From contig BQMF02000753.1 of the NCBI GenBank assembly GCA_027922465.2, forward strand, positions 1 to 64,000: 64,000 bases of DNA, in the 5' to 3' direction. Below are positions 45,670-56,779 of this stretch, piece by piece (positions within the stretch are counted from its first letter, which is position 1; each line of letters begins with the position of its first letter). This DNA is from Turritopsis dohrnii (lineage: Eukaryota > Cnidaria > Hydrozoa > Anthoathecata > Oceaniidae). The position numbers and the translations under genes were made by a program. A model generated the notes under the pieces. The model saw nothing but the letters and a program-made list of their open reading frames with translations, made no database searches and was not told the origin of the DNA.

Positions 45670-48600
45670 AGTTACTACTTCTGGAACCCCACCAGCAGTA
45701 CCAAGAAAGAAAACTCAAACATGTTCACCTGCAAGTAGTCTTGGGTAAGTGATAATCATTTTTATATACATTATTGGATTTTGACTTTTTGGAACATTTC
45801 TCAACAAACATAATTTCATTCAACATTATATCTGTTCCTCAAGCTTCAAAATAATCATTTTACAAATTCTTTTTGTTATAAAACATTGCTATGAATACGT
45901 ATTTATACAGACAAATGTAATGTAATGTGTATTATAATGGATTTAATAATGTATAGTTAATCTCTCTTAGTATGTATGTTATGTAATTAGTATCAGCTAC
46001 GAATGTCAAGTTTATATATATCTTAGATAAAAACAACACATTAAAATATCGTTAAAATGTCTTGTCATCTACTCCTTTCAGAATAATCATGGTATGTACA
46101 TAGGTGTATATTCAAAGCAGTACTAACTCACAATCAAATAATACTGAGATTCAGAAACCAAGCTGATGTTTGTTTATATATAGCTTAAATGATTCTATGA
46201 AATTATAAAGCCTTTTCAGAATTTTTTTATATATTGTAATATCTAATATCTTTATAATATCTATATATAATTTGACAGGACTTATTCTAAAACTATAAAT
46301 ATTTTTATATAATTATACGACTGAATGAACCATCCTGTATATATAAACATTTGATAATATCAATGATAACAATAATAATAATAGAAGAAAGGTGCTGAAT
46401 GTGAACTTATCTAGGCGCATATGTACCAAAGATAGTTCTAGGCCAGGTGCGATTGTGCCAAGCTGAAAGTTCTTGTACTTTTTCTTTGAATATATATAAT
46501 TATATTAGAACCCATATGAGGGAATAACTGTACGAACATGTTAATTAAAGGAATTAAAATCTGTCGTGAATTTTCGTTATATCAAACAAACTTTACAATA
46601 TAATAAGAAACAAGATGCCCTACCGGGCAGAAGGATTTCTGCAAGCTTTGCTGCTGAAAATGCCATAAAAATGCAACACTAGCACACTAGTCCTGCAAAA
46701 CTAAGACAGTCACATCACTCAGCTCGAGAAGCATCAGCATTAAATAAACAAAAATATTGATGCGACTGACAATGTTCGTCAAGAAAGTCAGCCTACCATA
46801 ACATAAAAAAGGGGCTTTTCTTTATGCTATCGCGGAGATCATTTATGAAGATCTGGTTTTTTTGTACGAATAAGCTGAATGATTGTTACTGGATATTTGC
46901 CACCCACGTACTCCAAAAAAGTGCATCAACACAATACGAAACTTTAATTTAACCACATTAAATATAACGAATCCTATAAAAAGATTGTGTATACTGGCGG
47001 TAACCAACATATCGTTTGGGCAGCACAAACTAATATATAAAGTTTCTATATTGATCTCCTCAGAATGAAAAATATAAATATCACAATAATAATTACTTAG
47101 AAATTAAAGCTCATATCTAATCTAAAAGTTAAAAAAAATACAACATACGTAGGGAGAAAAGAGATAAGCTGATATAGCCAGAATACATCCAAAAATTGCT
47201 ACTAAATATAGTATAAATAGCTGTATAAAGTGCATATGTTGGTGATGTTGGGGAGGAGCTGAAAGGAAGCTAAGCTGAGCTTTAAAAATCCAAAAGCTTC
47301 TAAAAATTGACTTCAACCATGCATACACATACAAAATACACGAAGGTCTTTCATATTTAAAAAGGCTTGGAGCAAAAATAAAACAAGAAATACCTTTTCT
47401 TCCACACACCATGGCACTGTTTTCATATTTTAAACTTCAAGAAAACTTCTTTCAAAAAACAGAATAACCACACTGTAATTTAATTTTGTGAACATGATAA
47501 GTTCCCAACAGTAATGCAATTCTTTACATAAAATTATAAGCTGTATTAACTTCTTTTAAAGCCATATTTCCATCAAAGAAACTTTTAGCAAACTACACAC
47601 GTTACATGTCACACGTTCTTTCGCTGCCATTTTTAAAACGTTTTGTGGACGATCACATGGCATGGCGAAAATCAGCCAATAAACTGTCGCTATTGAAGTT
47701 AAGGTGGCTATATTAGCACCCTTTCGTAGAAATCGGGCATTATGCACCAATCACGATTGAGACGGCTTTTTTATGAACCAATGAAATTTAAGAAACAAAA
47801 ATGCGTAGGTTTGGACAGTAAGATGAAAAAAAAAAAAAAATCAGAAAAACACGGACGATCGTAAAGTATTTCTTGCTTACGCAGAAATCCAAATACTGAT
47901 TGTATTAATGTTCTAAAATATTTTTATTTTTACTTTCTTTTTACATTAAAAGTAATAAAGTGACATCCGTTTTGTCTGAAACTTGAAGCATTCTGTTTTA
48001 TGTCAACTGTCTTTTCTTGCATGTTTTCAAAGAAGTGCTCATTCTTTCATTCATTCATTTGCTACCTATTTTGTGTTTATTTGATAATGTAGGTTTTACA
48101 GATAGTAGAACTTCAATCTCATTCTCAGAAGCATTTCTGAGCATTTCCCACATATATAATATATACACATACCAAACCTCAGGATATATAAAAGTGTAGT
48201 TAATGATTTTTTAAAACAGTTTACAACTATATACGAAAAGATGACTAAAATTTATTAGTGTAATACTTTGTGTTTGCAAATAGATGAGCATATTTTTAGT
48301 GTAGTTAAACTCTGAGCATGAAATAGCATTCAGAAGCATTAATTTATTTACATTCTTTACAGAGTAACACAATTAGCTAGTTTCAACTGTGATGGACCTG
48401 TTGTTGAAAGGAGTAACTAGTATGTTTGACTTTAAATAATTTTTTTGAGGCATTGAGTATAAACCACTTCACTATTACACATTCGTTACTAGTCACACTC
48501 CACCTGCAAGCAAGAATACACGCATCAGCAATTCACCCGACAATCAAGTTTTAAGGTAATCATAATAACATTTCTCATTAGTGAATTCTGGTTTCAATGT

Positions 48601-49942
48601 ATGATCATAAACCTTAATCTTTATAGAATCTACTCTCGAGTCTGGAATACAAGGGGTGGTGGGAATAAGCGGGGTTGGTGGAAGTTTTACTAATGATAGA
48701 TTTTTTTTTTGTTTCTTATTTGCTTCATTGCATAATAGTTTTCATGAGTGGTCACATCAAAATCACATCAAAATCACATCAGATCAAGTTTTCCACCAAA
48801 ATATTCACAATCCAATTCTTATGTGTTGAAAGCTGATTGCTTGACAAATTGAACTGTATACTTTTTATAGGCTAACCCATGTTAAATCAAAAGCTGAAAA
48901 ACAGAGGCAGCGTGAGAAGTACAAATTGAAAAAAAGGGCTAAATCCTTGGCTAAAAAAGATGTGTTACTTCAACAAGCTGTTAACATAAAAGTCAAACAT
49001 TTACAGAATGAACTAGATAATGAAAAACGAAAAACAACATTATTGCAAACACAAGTGTTAGCTGCAAAACACCATCCAAAAAAATTCTTGCCCTCTGCAA
49101 CCAGTCGCCTTTTCAGTTTAGGTACTGGAAAGATTTCTGAAAAAGCCATTGAAAAATGTAAATCCCAGCTTTCAATGTTTTTACCATCTTTTCCATGCAA
49201 TATTCAGCCATCATCTATTCAATTAGCAGGGATTTTGCTTGGTGAAGGTACCTTTGGCAGTGTTGAAGTTGCAAAATTTCCTGATATCACAAACGATTTG
49301 CTTGCAATAAAATCAGTGTCAACCAACCTTAGCAAACCTGTTGATATCTTAGCAGAGGTGAAAGTTTCCCATGCTTTAAGTGGGCATCCTAATTTTCCAT
49401 ATTGCTATGGTTTTGTGAAACCTAACAAAATTGTTTATCAACTTATCGGTGATGTTGATCAAGTGAGAACTTTAAATAAAGAAATGGGTAAAGAATCTGT
49501 CAATCCTCATCATTGGCTCACAATTTCACATCAAATTTGCCAAGCAATCAGCTTCATGCATGGCCTCTCAATTCTCCACAATGACATTAAAGCAAACAAT
49601 GTGGCTCTGACAGCAAACAATATCCCTAAAGTTATTGACTTTGGTAAAGCAACCCTTCTGCAATATCCTGCTGTGTATAATTTGTCTGACAAATCCAGAA
49701 AATTATATAATAAGCAGCATAGATACCTTGCCCACGAATTACGAAATGTATCAGGTTCAAAGCAGTCTTGCTTAACTGACACATACTCAGTAGGCTACTT
49801 GCTCAAATACATAGGGCATTATGAGAAGATGGAATTTTTATTTAATTTGGGGAGAAAAATGAAACATATTGATGTTAACGAACGAGTTTCATTAAAAACT
49901 GCAGCGAAATTTATTGAAGACAAAGTTGATGAAATGAAATGA
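45670..49942 (+). CDS. Protein kinase encoded within the CACTA element
   Basis: Recognised exons 45670-45744, 48493-48555 and 48871-49942 join in frame with GT-AG borders. The first two encode Pro/Ser/Thr-rich linkers (TPPAVPRKKTQTCSPASSLG; HTPPASKNTRISNSPDNQ). The last encodes a basic coiled coil (KAEKQRQREKYKLKKRAK) and a kinase domain. Visible in order: glycine loop GEGTFGSV, AIK lysine, alpha-C Glu in ILAEVKVSHAL, HNDIKANNV catalytic loop (HRD variant with Asp and Asn kept), DFGKA, an APE-like YLAHEL and DTYSVGYLL. All catalytic residues are present, so an active Ser/Thr or dual-specificity kinase is predicted. The 5' exon is not certain; an ATG in good context at 44,459 (MAAAHTQSQHQ) is a candidate. 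The gene diverges from the transposase. No substrate can be inferred. Confidence 0.85.
46610..46660 (+). repeat. Hairpin-core dispersed repeat, copy 3
   Basis: ACAAGATGCCCTACCGGGC followed by AGAAGGATTTCTGCAAGC. It lies in the large intron of the kinase gene. The palindromes GCCCTACCGGGC and AGAAGGATTTCT are best kept here. Confidence 0.55.
46661..48492. other. Kinase intron, nothing else recognised
   Basis: A possible extra exon after the AG at about 48,362 opens for 17 codons (VTQLASFNCDGPVVER) but its phase does not match the next exon, so it is not used. An A-run lies at 47,826. Confidence 0.4.
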
Positions 49943-50027
49943 AACATTAAATCTGGATGTTAATTGTATTGTATGTTAGATTGATGATTGCTAGACGATT
50001 TTTTCATGTGTGTTAACCTTGTCTGTA

Positions 50028-50439
50028 TACCGTATTCTCTCTAATAAGCGCCCGGACGCTTACAAAATTTTTTTGGAAATTAGAGGGCGCTTATTAGAGA
50101 TGGGTGCTTATAAAAATATTTTGAAATGGTCATGCTAGCTGTGAACGAGGCATTGCTTTTTATCATAAAAGAATAAAAACAACTGTATTTTTCATGGCAA
50201 CGAAATAAGATTTTGTACTTGTAACTTATATTTAGACATCATAAAAATATAGTCTCCCGTTTCTATTACAGAATTTTCGCTTTTTGTTCAAACTTCTAAT
50301 TACCGCCCAGGCGCATTAACTTCTTAGTTAATGTTAAGTCACTCTAATAAGCGCCTGGGCGTTTATTGGAGAGGGGCGCTTATGAAAAATCTTTTGACTA
50401 GAGGGGGCGCTTTTTGGAGAGGCTAGAGAGAATACGGTA
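50028..50439. mobile_element. Palindromic MITE with TACCGTATTCTCTC ends
   Basis: TACCGTATTCTCTCTAATAA and GCGCCC at the left are mirrored by GGGCGC motifs and GAGAGAATACGGTA at the right. Inner AATAAGCGCC, GGGCGCTTATTAGAGA and GGCGCTTAT repeats run along both arms. It lies between the kinase and the third CACTA gene. Confidence 0.8.
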
Positions 50440-50626
50440 AATAATATATAATGCCATCATACCATAATGACGAAATATAGTTATCAGTTGTCAATCTTTC
50501 GTTACTGTTACTGATATTTCTTGACTTATGTTAACGATATTTTTCCTCTTCGATAATTTATTAATGGTACATTCTAAGGATTTGAAAAATTACAATTTTA
50601 TTGAACTGATTATAACTGATCTATAG

Positions 50627-52124
50627 AAGTATCGTGAATTTGCAAGATCATATCAACAAAAAGTTCCAGGAAATACATGATGTTGTGCTCAAACAACAAC
50701 AGTCACTTGATGATCTCAGAAAAGATGTCGAGGTCATCAAGCAAAGGATTAGTGGAAATGCAAGTGCTGGTGAACAAGACAAGCTACCTGTAGAGCTTTC
50801 TGTATGTGTATTTACGTTTAATCAATTAGCGTTATAACAAATGAGCATCTTCATTTCACTAAATAAATAAACTCCGTTTTTATAAACTGTCAACTGAATT
50901 TTGAAGTTTAAAGTTTTCTTATTGTATTGTAGCAAATGATTCATGACATTTACAAGTCACTAGATGACGAATCGCGATGGAAAATTGATGGAGAAAGGTA
51001 ACGTTTTTCTTCTTTGTGTAAAGGACATTAAATGTATGGTTATTCACTTTTAATATTTTTTGCCCGTTTTTCCTATTAGATTTGATTCTCATCACAACAC
51101 GTGGATAACGAACAACATCATCACGATGGTAAAAGACCAGAATTTGCAAGTCGAATATAACGCGCAGCTCATGAGAAGTAAGTGAAAATCACACACTTTT
51201 GTGATACGACATTCTTAACGGATTCTTACAGTAATTTTGAATAATTGTTTGCTATCAGTTTTAAATACAATTCTCTGCTTACTACGCTTTTGGTCCCTCT
51301 GGTGCCTAATAGAAAGGGAGAGGGGTATTTACATGTTCTCGAGAATGTCAAAAATGAAAATGAATGGAATTAAGTACACAATTTTTGTATGAAAGAACCA
51401 AGAAACATAGTTGCTATAAAACAAACTAGAAATGCGATAAAAAACGTTTGTCTTGGTTGAATGTTTTTCAAAAAATTAATAGCCGAGGTTGGGAATAAGA
51501 ATGTCCTAGGTGAAAAAAAAAATCAATTAGTTGGGGGGACGTCTATTAAAGACCAAAGAGCATTCATCTGTTTTCCATGTATTATGTATTTAGCATTGAA
51601 TAAATGCTACACTCTTGAATTTTACTGAACAACAAATTTGACTCTTTTAGAAGCTTGCCGTACATATTTTCAAACACTCGCGCGGTCAGAAAGGAATCGC
51701 GGAGAAGAAAATTTTGACAAGATAAAGGAGGAAAAACGAAAAAATTCCGCCAGACATAGAGTAAGTTTGGTTTCTTTTTTTTAACTCGTCTGATCTTTAT
51801 TCGATGTAATCTCGATTTTACTCCTTCTATTCATAGCTTAAGAGTTATAGAAGCAAATACGGGGACGAGGAGACCTGGAAGCTCATTCCTCCGGAGTTGA
51901 TGAGCGATACAGAGGAGGATGAGTTTGGGAACAAAATTAAAAGGACCGTCATTTGGCGTATCGATGCAGTGACAACGATGTGTCGTGAGAGTGATCGCGC
52001 CCGCAAAGCTAACTACATCTATGGCGAGCCGGTACTGAGAGGTCCTTCCAATAAAGTTCCTCTTGAACTGATTAAACCTCAGTATCAATGTAATTTAGAG
52101 GAAGAGCACGAACAGGAAAGTTAA
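50627..52124 (+). CDS. Third CACTA-borne gene: coiled-coil / basic domain protein
   Basis: Five exons join in one frame with clean GT-AG borders: 50627-50801, 50933-50997, 51080-51177, 51651-51760 and 51837-52124 (stop included), about 244 residues. Exon 1 is a coiled coil (INKKFQEIHDVVLKQQQSLD, then LRKDVEVIKQRI). Middle exons carry NTWITNNIITMVKDQN and ACRTYFQTLARSER. A basic stretch (KIKEEKRKNSARHRLKSYR) precedes an acidic PPELMSDTEEDEFGN and KRTVIWRIDAVTTMC. The pattern of basic region, then LxPExMSDxEED and WR, weakly recalls C14orf93-like proteins; I cannot name the family with confidence. The 5' exon with the start codon is not identified. It lies just inside the right subterminal repeats, and its open frame suggests it belongs to the transposon. 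It may be a DNA-binding or complex-forming accessory protein (inference). Confidence 0.7.
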
Positions 52125-52584
52125 CTTAAGTCAAGCCAAGGTCGTTCTGTACATAAAATTTCTTAAAACAGCATGTAGCAGCTGTTAACTTTCCTGTAGT
52201 CATTACATAGATATTTTTCCAAGTTTATTGCCTCTTTCAGAACCTTCTCTTTTTCTCTCTCTTCGCTTAAACCGTGTACGTTCATTTAGTTAGATATTCC
52301 CATTAGAAATCATTGCATACCATGTGATATTCGTGATGTTTCAATTGTAGATGCGATAAATGCGATAAATGTTAAATTATGAGATGTTTATTTATTTGAA
52401 ATTTATAGTGAGGTCAATAGCGTTGTAAATATTCACAATTTTCAGTAAAGAAACTCGATAAAAATTTGTTTTTCATTACTTTCACTATTAAATGCATTGA
52501 AAATGGATCTGCGCATACAGTTGTAGGACAACCAATCGTACACGCGCACTCGGCACTGAATTCCATGTTTTCTAGGCACCATAA

Positions 52585-52864
52585 GCGAGGTATGCGGTAC
52601 GTATACCATGTCGCATATCAGTCATATCAAACGGTACACTATCCACGGATACGGCATGATATCATATTAGTGGCACACAGTATACATCCTCGTATACACA
52701 GAACGTATACATGTCGTATAACATTGAGATTAAAAAGTACATTTCCCACATGTATACGGTGTGATACGGTACGCTGCATACGATTGTATACTTACGTATA
52801 TTTGTACATATGCCATAATATACGCCAGAGTATTCTATCGTATTTTCAATCATTTTGCGCAGTG
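52585..52864. repeat. Right terminal and subterminal repeats of the CACTA element
   Basis: Dense motifs such as GGTACGTATACC, AGTATACATCC, CGTATACAC, CATGTATACGG and TGTATACTTACG occur in both orientations up to the terminus. The array is longer than on the left side. Open frames read through it are by-products. Confidence 0.75.
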
Positions 52865-52867
52865 CCG

Positions 52868-53544
52868 CTTTGTCACACTGTACCATTTCATCGACTACAT
52901 GCTGGATAGATAGTACTGTTGCGTATTTTTGGATCACAAACACTAAAACATACAGCAATTTTATTCAGAACCGAGTCGACAAGATCTTGCGCTTTGTTTC
53001 GCCTACATCCTGGAGATTAGTGTCATCTGAGAACAACCCCGCGGACATTGTGTCAAGAGGGACCACCCCCTTAGAATTGAAAACAAATATTTGGTTTGAG
53101 GGTCCAGCTTTCCTGAAACTGCCTGATGATAAATGGCCATGTGTATTGAACTCTGCCGCTGCTGCTGGTGATGTACTGGAAATCAAGAACACAACTAATA
53201 CATTACTAGTAAAAAATGAAAACAAAGACGATACTGTTGATGTATTGTCCACCACCTTCAAGGTTGAAAGATTTAGTTCTTTCCAAAAATTGATCAAAGT
53301 GACAGCATATGTTCTGTTATTTATAAAGAAATTAAAATTGAAAGCCGCAGACTCTACTGTAAGTCGGCCAACTATGTGTGTTACTGAATATAAAACTGGT
53401 GCCGCAGACTATACCGTAAGTCGGCCAACAAATCTTGTTACTGAAATTGAACCTGAAGCCGCAGACTCTACTGTAAGTCGGCCAAAACATGTTTTGAACC
53501 TAAACGCCGCAGAATTTAAAGTAAGTCGGCAATGGAAAACTTAA
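52868..53544 (+). pseudogene. BEL pol, RNase H end and linker (after the CACTA insertion)
   Basis: The frame resumes with WIDSTVAYFWI (RNase H), then NRVDKILRFV and NNPADIVSRG, the conserved BEL block preceding integrase. The linker that follows contains four tandem AADSTVSRP-like repeats and ends at a TAA (53,542). The integrase continues in the same frame just downstream, so this is a nonsense codon rather than a gene end. Confidence 0.9.
53341..53535 (+). repeat. In-frame tandem repeats in the BEL pol linker
   Basis: GCCGCAGACTCTACTGTAAG followed by TCGGCCAA recurs four times, spaced 57, 57 and 48 bases, all multiples of three. The peptide unit is AADSTVSRPT plus a variable spacer with VTE. 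The last copy is diverged. Confidence 0.85.
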
Positions 53545-53547
53545 AAC

Positions 53548-55071
53548 TTGAGAAGAAAGAAGAAAGAAGATAACATTCAAATAATTAGAAATGATAAAAA
53601 TGAAAATCACAAAAAAATAAATAACAAAGTTACAAAACCAATGGAAGAAGTATTGGATACTGGTTGTGATCAAGCTTTTGATGGTCATCGTGCCCTGGAT
53701 GGCAATGACACCTTGGAAAAGACAATTGAAGAAGAACCTGATTTGTTTGCTGTTTGTTTGGATGAAGCCAAAACCATGTGGATAAAGGAATTACAAACTA
53801 ATTTCCAGAAAGAAGAGAAGTACATGAACGTTAAAAGACAACTGAACTGTTTTTTGGATGAAAAAGGGATTCTATGGTGTAAGGGTCGGTTTGACAATGC
53901 TGTTGCGTTATCATACAACGAACGATACCCTATACTTTTGTTTGGACACAACCCTGTCACTACATTGATCGTAAATGACTTTCACACCAAATGTAAACAC
54001 CAAGGACTCAAGTCAACGTTATCTTTTTTACGGACGGAGTATTGGCTACCACAAGGCAGAAGTTTCGTCAAGAAGCTGATTAAGAACTGTTATTTGTGCA
54101 GATACTTTGCTGCTAAACCTTATGCCTATCCTGATCCACCACCACTTCCATCTGATCGTGTCAATTTTGACTTTCCGTTCAAATGCATTGGTTTGGACAA
54201 TTTGGGTCCTCTCTATTTCCGTGACTCAAATGCAGAAACTTTCCTTATGAAGAAAGCGTGGATATGTCTCTTCACCTGTACTGTTTCGAGAGGCATCCAT
54301 CTTGAAGTTGTCACAGACAATACAAGCACTGCATTCATCAAAGGATACCGACGTTACGTCAGCCGACGAGGTATGCCTACCAAGATTTATTCCGACAACG
54401 CTTCGACATTCAAAAGTGAAGAGACCCAAGAGTTCATCAAATCATTACGTGACTTTGTTACAGATACTGGTGTTGCCTGGTCCTTTATCCCCCCTGCTGC
54501 GCCCTGGTGGGGAGGGTTTTATGAACGTATGGTACAACTTGTTAAACGACTCTTGAGGAAGGTACTCTTTAAAGCGAGAGTAGATCTTGATGAACTTGTT
54601 ACCGTAGTGGCGGAAATCGAAAGCCTCCTCAACGATCGCCCGGTTGCAAATGAACATTCGCAGTCACAGCTGGAAACGACAGTATTGACGCCAAACCACC
54701 TCATCTATGGACGCAGATTGAACGTTTTACAAGAGGAAATAGTCACGAACATTCCGTCGAACATTGCTGAACTTATTCAACGCTTTTGGAACGAATTTCA
54801 GCACGAATACATAACAACCCTGAGAAAACAACACTCGTACATTGCACGAAAGAACGGTGTTAGCGGTGTAAACGTTGGCGACGTAGTCCTCATCAAAGAG
54901 ACTAAATTACCGAGGTCGCAATGGAAGATTGCCGTTGTTAGAAACTTGAATCGTTCAAAGGACGGTCTTGTCCGAAGTGTGGACTTAAAACTCACCTCGA
55001 ACGGCAAGGTCATCGTGACCAGACGTGCCACAAAACTATTATGTCCCATCGAAAAGAATATTTCTTGACCC
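53548..55071 (+). pseudogene. BEL integrase
   Basis: About 500 codons. A Lys/Asn-rich start leads into a zinc-binding H-H-C-C region (TLIVNDFHTKCKHQGLKSTL, then CYLCRYFAAKP). The DDE core has Asp in CIGLDNLGP (about residue 215), Asp in YSDNASTF (about 282) and Glu in WWGGFYERMV (about 325). The C-terminus has VGDVVLIKETKLPRSQWK, the DUF5641 module typical of BEL/Pao. The region itself is open and its catalytic residues are present, but it is cut off from the rest of pol by the upstream TAA. Confidence 0.92.
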
Positions 55072-55103
55072 ATATTTTTCTAGGTTACTTTAGACTTGTC
55101 ACT

Positions 55104-55117
55104 ATTTAGAGGGGGAG
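55104..55117 (+). other. Polypurine tract
   Basis: AGAGGGGGAG lies directly before the 3' LTR, where plus-strand DNA synthesis of an LTR retroelement is primed. Confidence 0.75.
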
Positions 55118-55246
55118 TGTGGAATGTATTTGCCGCCTCCGCCGCCCGTAGGACGCCATTGTAAAATATAAGCGTGGTTTAAAAATATAATTTTTAGTTC
55201 ACAATATACAGTCCTCGTGGTCGGTCGTGTCTCCACCGTTCCCACA
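55118..55246 (+). repeat. 3' LTR of the BEL element
   Basis: 129 bp. It differs from the 5' LTR by one base (TGTAAAAT versus TGTAGAAT) and an extra TA in the A/T run. It is followed by GGGCT, the second copy of the target duplication. Confidence 0.92.
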
Positions 55247-55459
55247 GGGCTTGAACAATTTCCGCATCAGGCCTAGAGGAAATAGCTTTAGGCTAATTTT
55301 CAAGATATCTGAATGACTATCCATTCTGTTCTTGTTGCTTACGTGAGAACAGGTCTATCACAATTCCCAAAATATAACTTATGGTTCACATGAAGAATAA
55401 AATGATATTCGATAGAAGTGAACCCAAATCATTTGAAAATCAGGGAAAAATCTGCAAGT

Positions 55460-56257
55460 AACTGCCAACTTTAATATCAGGACGTACCGAAAAGCATCCG
55501 GAAGATTACGTTTACTGAATCGCATAAGACCCTTGATTACGGATAAAGCTGCATTGGCAATTTATCAATCAATGGTTCAACCAGTATTAACGTATTGTGG
55601 ATTTGTTCATCTCAGAAATTCTCAAACACAACTTTTGAAACTCCAATCTCTACATAGACGAGCCTGTTCGATTATTGGAAATGATTCCCTGATTCCACAT
55701 GATACTATCAAATTGATGGAAATGCGGTCTTGTAACTTCATCAGACGCTGCTTGGATAACAATGATAGTGTTTGCGAAAATTTCAAAAATTATTTTAAGA
55801 AGACCAATCACACAAGAAATACACGCAACAATGGTAACATCCTGAAACTACCTAAGCTTCGCTTGGAATATGCTCGTGGCTGTTTTTCTTACACTGGAGC
55901 ACATATTTACAACTCACTTCCACTGGACATTAGAAAATCTGACTCAAATGCCTTTCTTTTGAAACTCAGAAATCACTATTTATAGTTTTATTAGTTCTTT
56001 GCACATTTTTGTTTTGTTTTAGTTTTTTGTCTTAAGTGTGACATTACTTCGCTTTGACTCTCATATGTTTGTGGTTTTTGTTTCAGGTGTGATTTTTATA
56101 GCCACCACTGTTTTTACTAAATATGTATATTTTTAATACTTCTAATATTTTAACCTATTTATTTCAAGGACCCATGTTGATAACAGATTTATATATATCT
56201 GAATTGGTTTTCCTTGTAAAATATTCGTTTAAATAAAAAAAAAAAAAAAAAAATACC
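55460..56257 (+). pseudogene. Non-LTR retrotransposon 3' end with poly(A)
   Basis: Open from about 55,467 to a stop at 55,985: RKASGRLRLLNRIRPLIT, YQSMVQPVLTYCGFV, LQSLHRRACSIIGN, HTRNTRNNGNILKLPKLRLE and YNSLPLDIRKS. It parallels the C-terminus of the inner LINE at 59,425-61,258 (KASGRLRLLHRLRVYLT, HSRNTRNCG, FNELPLNIRKC), so both belong to one family. The RT core is missing (5' truncation). AATAAA runs into a tract of about 20 A at 56,236-56,255. Confidence 0.85.
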
Positions 56258-56354
56258 ACTTCTATGGAGTCTAACACCAATGTGCACGAAAAGACAAATG
56301 ACACAATAAAACTTTGTTAGGATCTGTGTGAAAATGTTCTTTTCGAACATGATA

Positions 56355-56779
56355 TACCTTAAGGGGATATTTTTTGCGTGGACTAATTTTTGCGAGCGAA
56401 GGTTTGAGAGCGTTTTGCGTGGATTAATTTTTTTGAGTCAGAGCTTCTCAAGGAAAATGTTTGGATTTATATCTGCGAATGGGCACAAAGTGCAATGTGT
56501 GTACTTTATAATATAGCTTAGAAGTGGCAGCAAAAATCACCATTTCCATGCCTGCCACATTGCAAAATCAATGGGTGCTTGATAAGTACAAGGAAATAGT
56601 TATATGAAAGGTACGCAGAGCCAAAATATGAGCAAATAAAATCATGAAATTCTGCGTGGATTTATTTTCGTGAATCGTTCATGTCTTGATGTTTTGTGTG
56701 GATTTATTTTTGCGAAATTGCCCAAAATTCGCAAAAGTTGCAAAACTTAATCCACGCAAAAAAAAATCCCCTTAAGGTA
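56355..56779. mobile_element. Palindromic MITE, TACCTTAAGGGG ends
   Basis: TACCTTAAGGGGATATTTTT at the left is mirrored by AAAAATCCCCTTAAGGTA at the right, with inner inverted GCGTGGA / TCCACGC and repeated TTTATTTTnGCG motifs. Ends match the element at 17,100-18,550. Non-coding, 425 bp. Confidence 0.8.

Larger units (their letters stand above)
37660..52864. mobile_element. CACTA/EnSpm DNA transposon, 15.2 kb, carrying three genes
   Basis: The left terminus CACTGCATGAAATG and the right terminus (minus strand) CACTGCGCAAAATG are imperfect inverted repeats; 24 of the first 36 positions match by eye. CCG flanks both sides as a 3-bp target duplication. Removing the element and one CCG makes the BEL reading frame continuous, which fixes the borders. 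GTATACG-like motifs crowd both ends, as in other CACTA elements. Inside: a CACTA transposase (-), a protein-kinase gene (+), a third multi-exon gene (+), a Helitron and two MITEs. Termini, 3-bp duplication and transposase family agree. Confidence 0.93.
34072..55246 (+). mobile_element. BEL/Pao LTR retrotransposon, 21.2 kb including a nested CACTA element
   Basis: Two near-identical short LTRs (34,072-34,198 and 55,118-55,246) begin TGTGGAATG, end GTTCCCACA and are flanked by the same 5 bases, GGGCT. Between them are gag with DUF1759 and zinc knuckles, an aspartic protease, reverse transcriptase, RNase H and integrase in BEL order. The copy is dead: a frameshift near 36,160, nonsense codons at 36,747 and 53,542, and a 15.2-kb CACTA transposon in the RNase H region. 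The LTRs differ by one substitution and one 2-bp indel, so insertion was recent. Confidence 0.93.

Noticed and set aside
48362..48420. Extra kinase exon
   Set aside because: The reading phase does not fit the following exon, and the exon at 45,744 joins 48,493 directly in frame.
52466..52909. 147-codon open frame rich in His, Tyr and Arg
   Set aside because: It runs through the GTATACG subterminal array and the CACTA/BEL border; composition follows the repeat.
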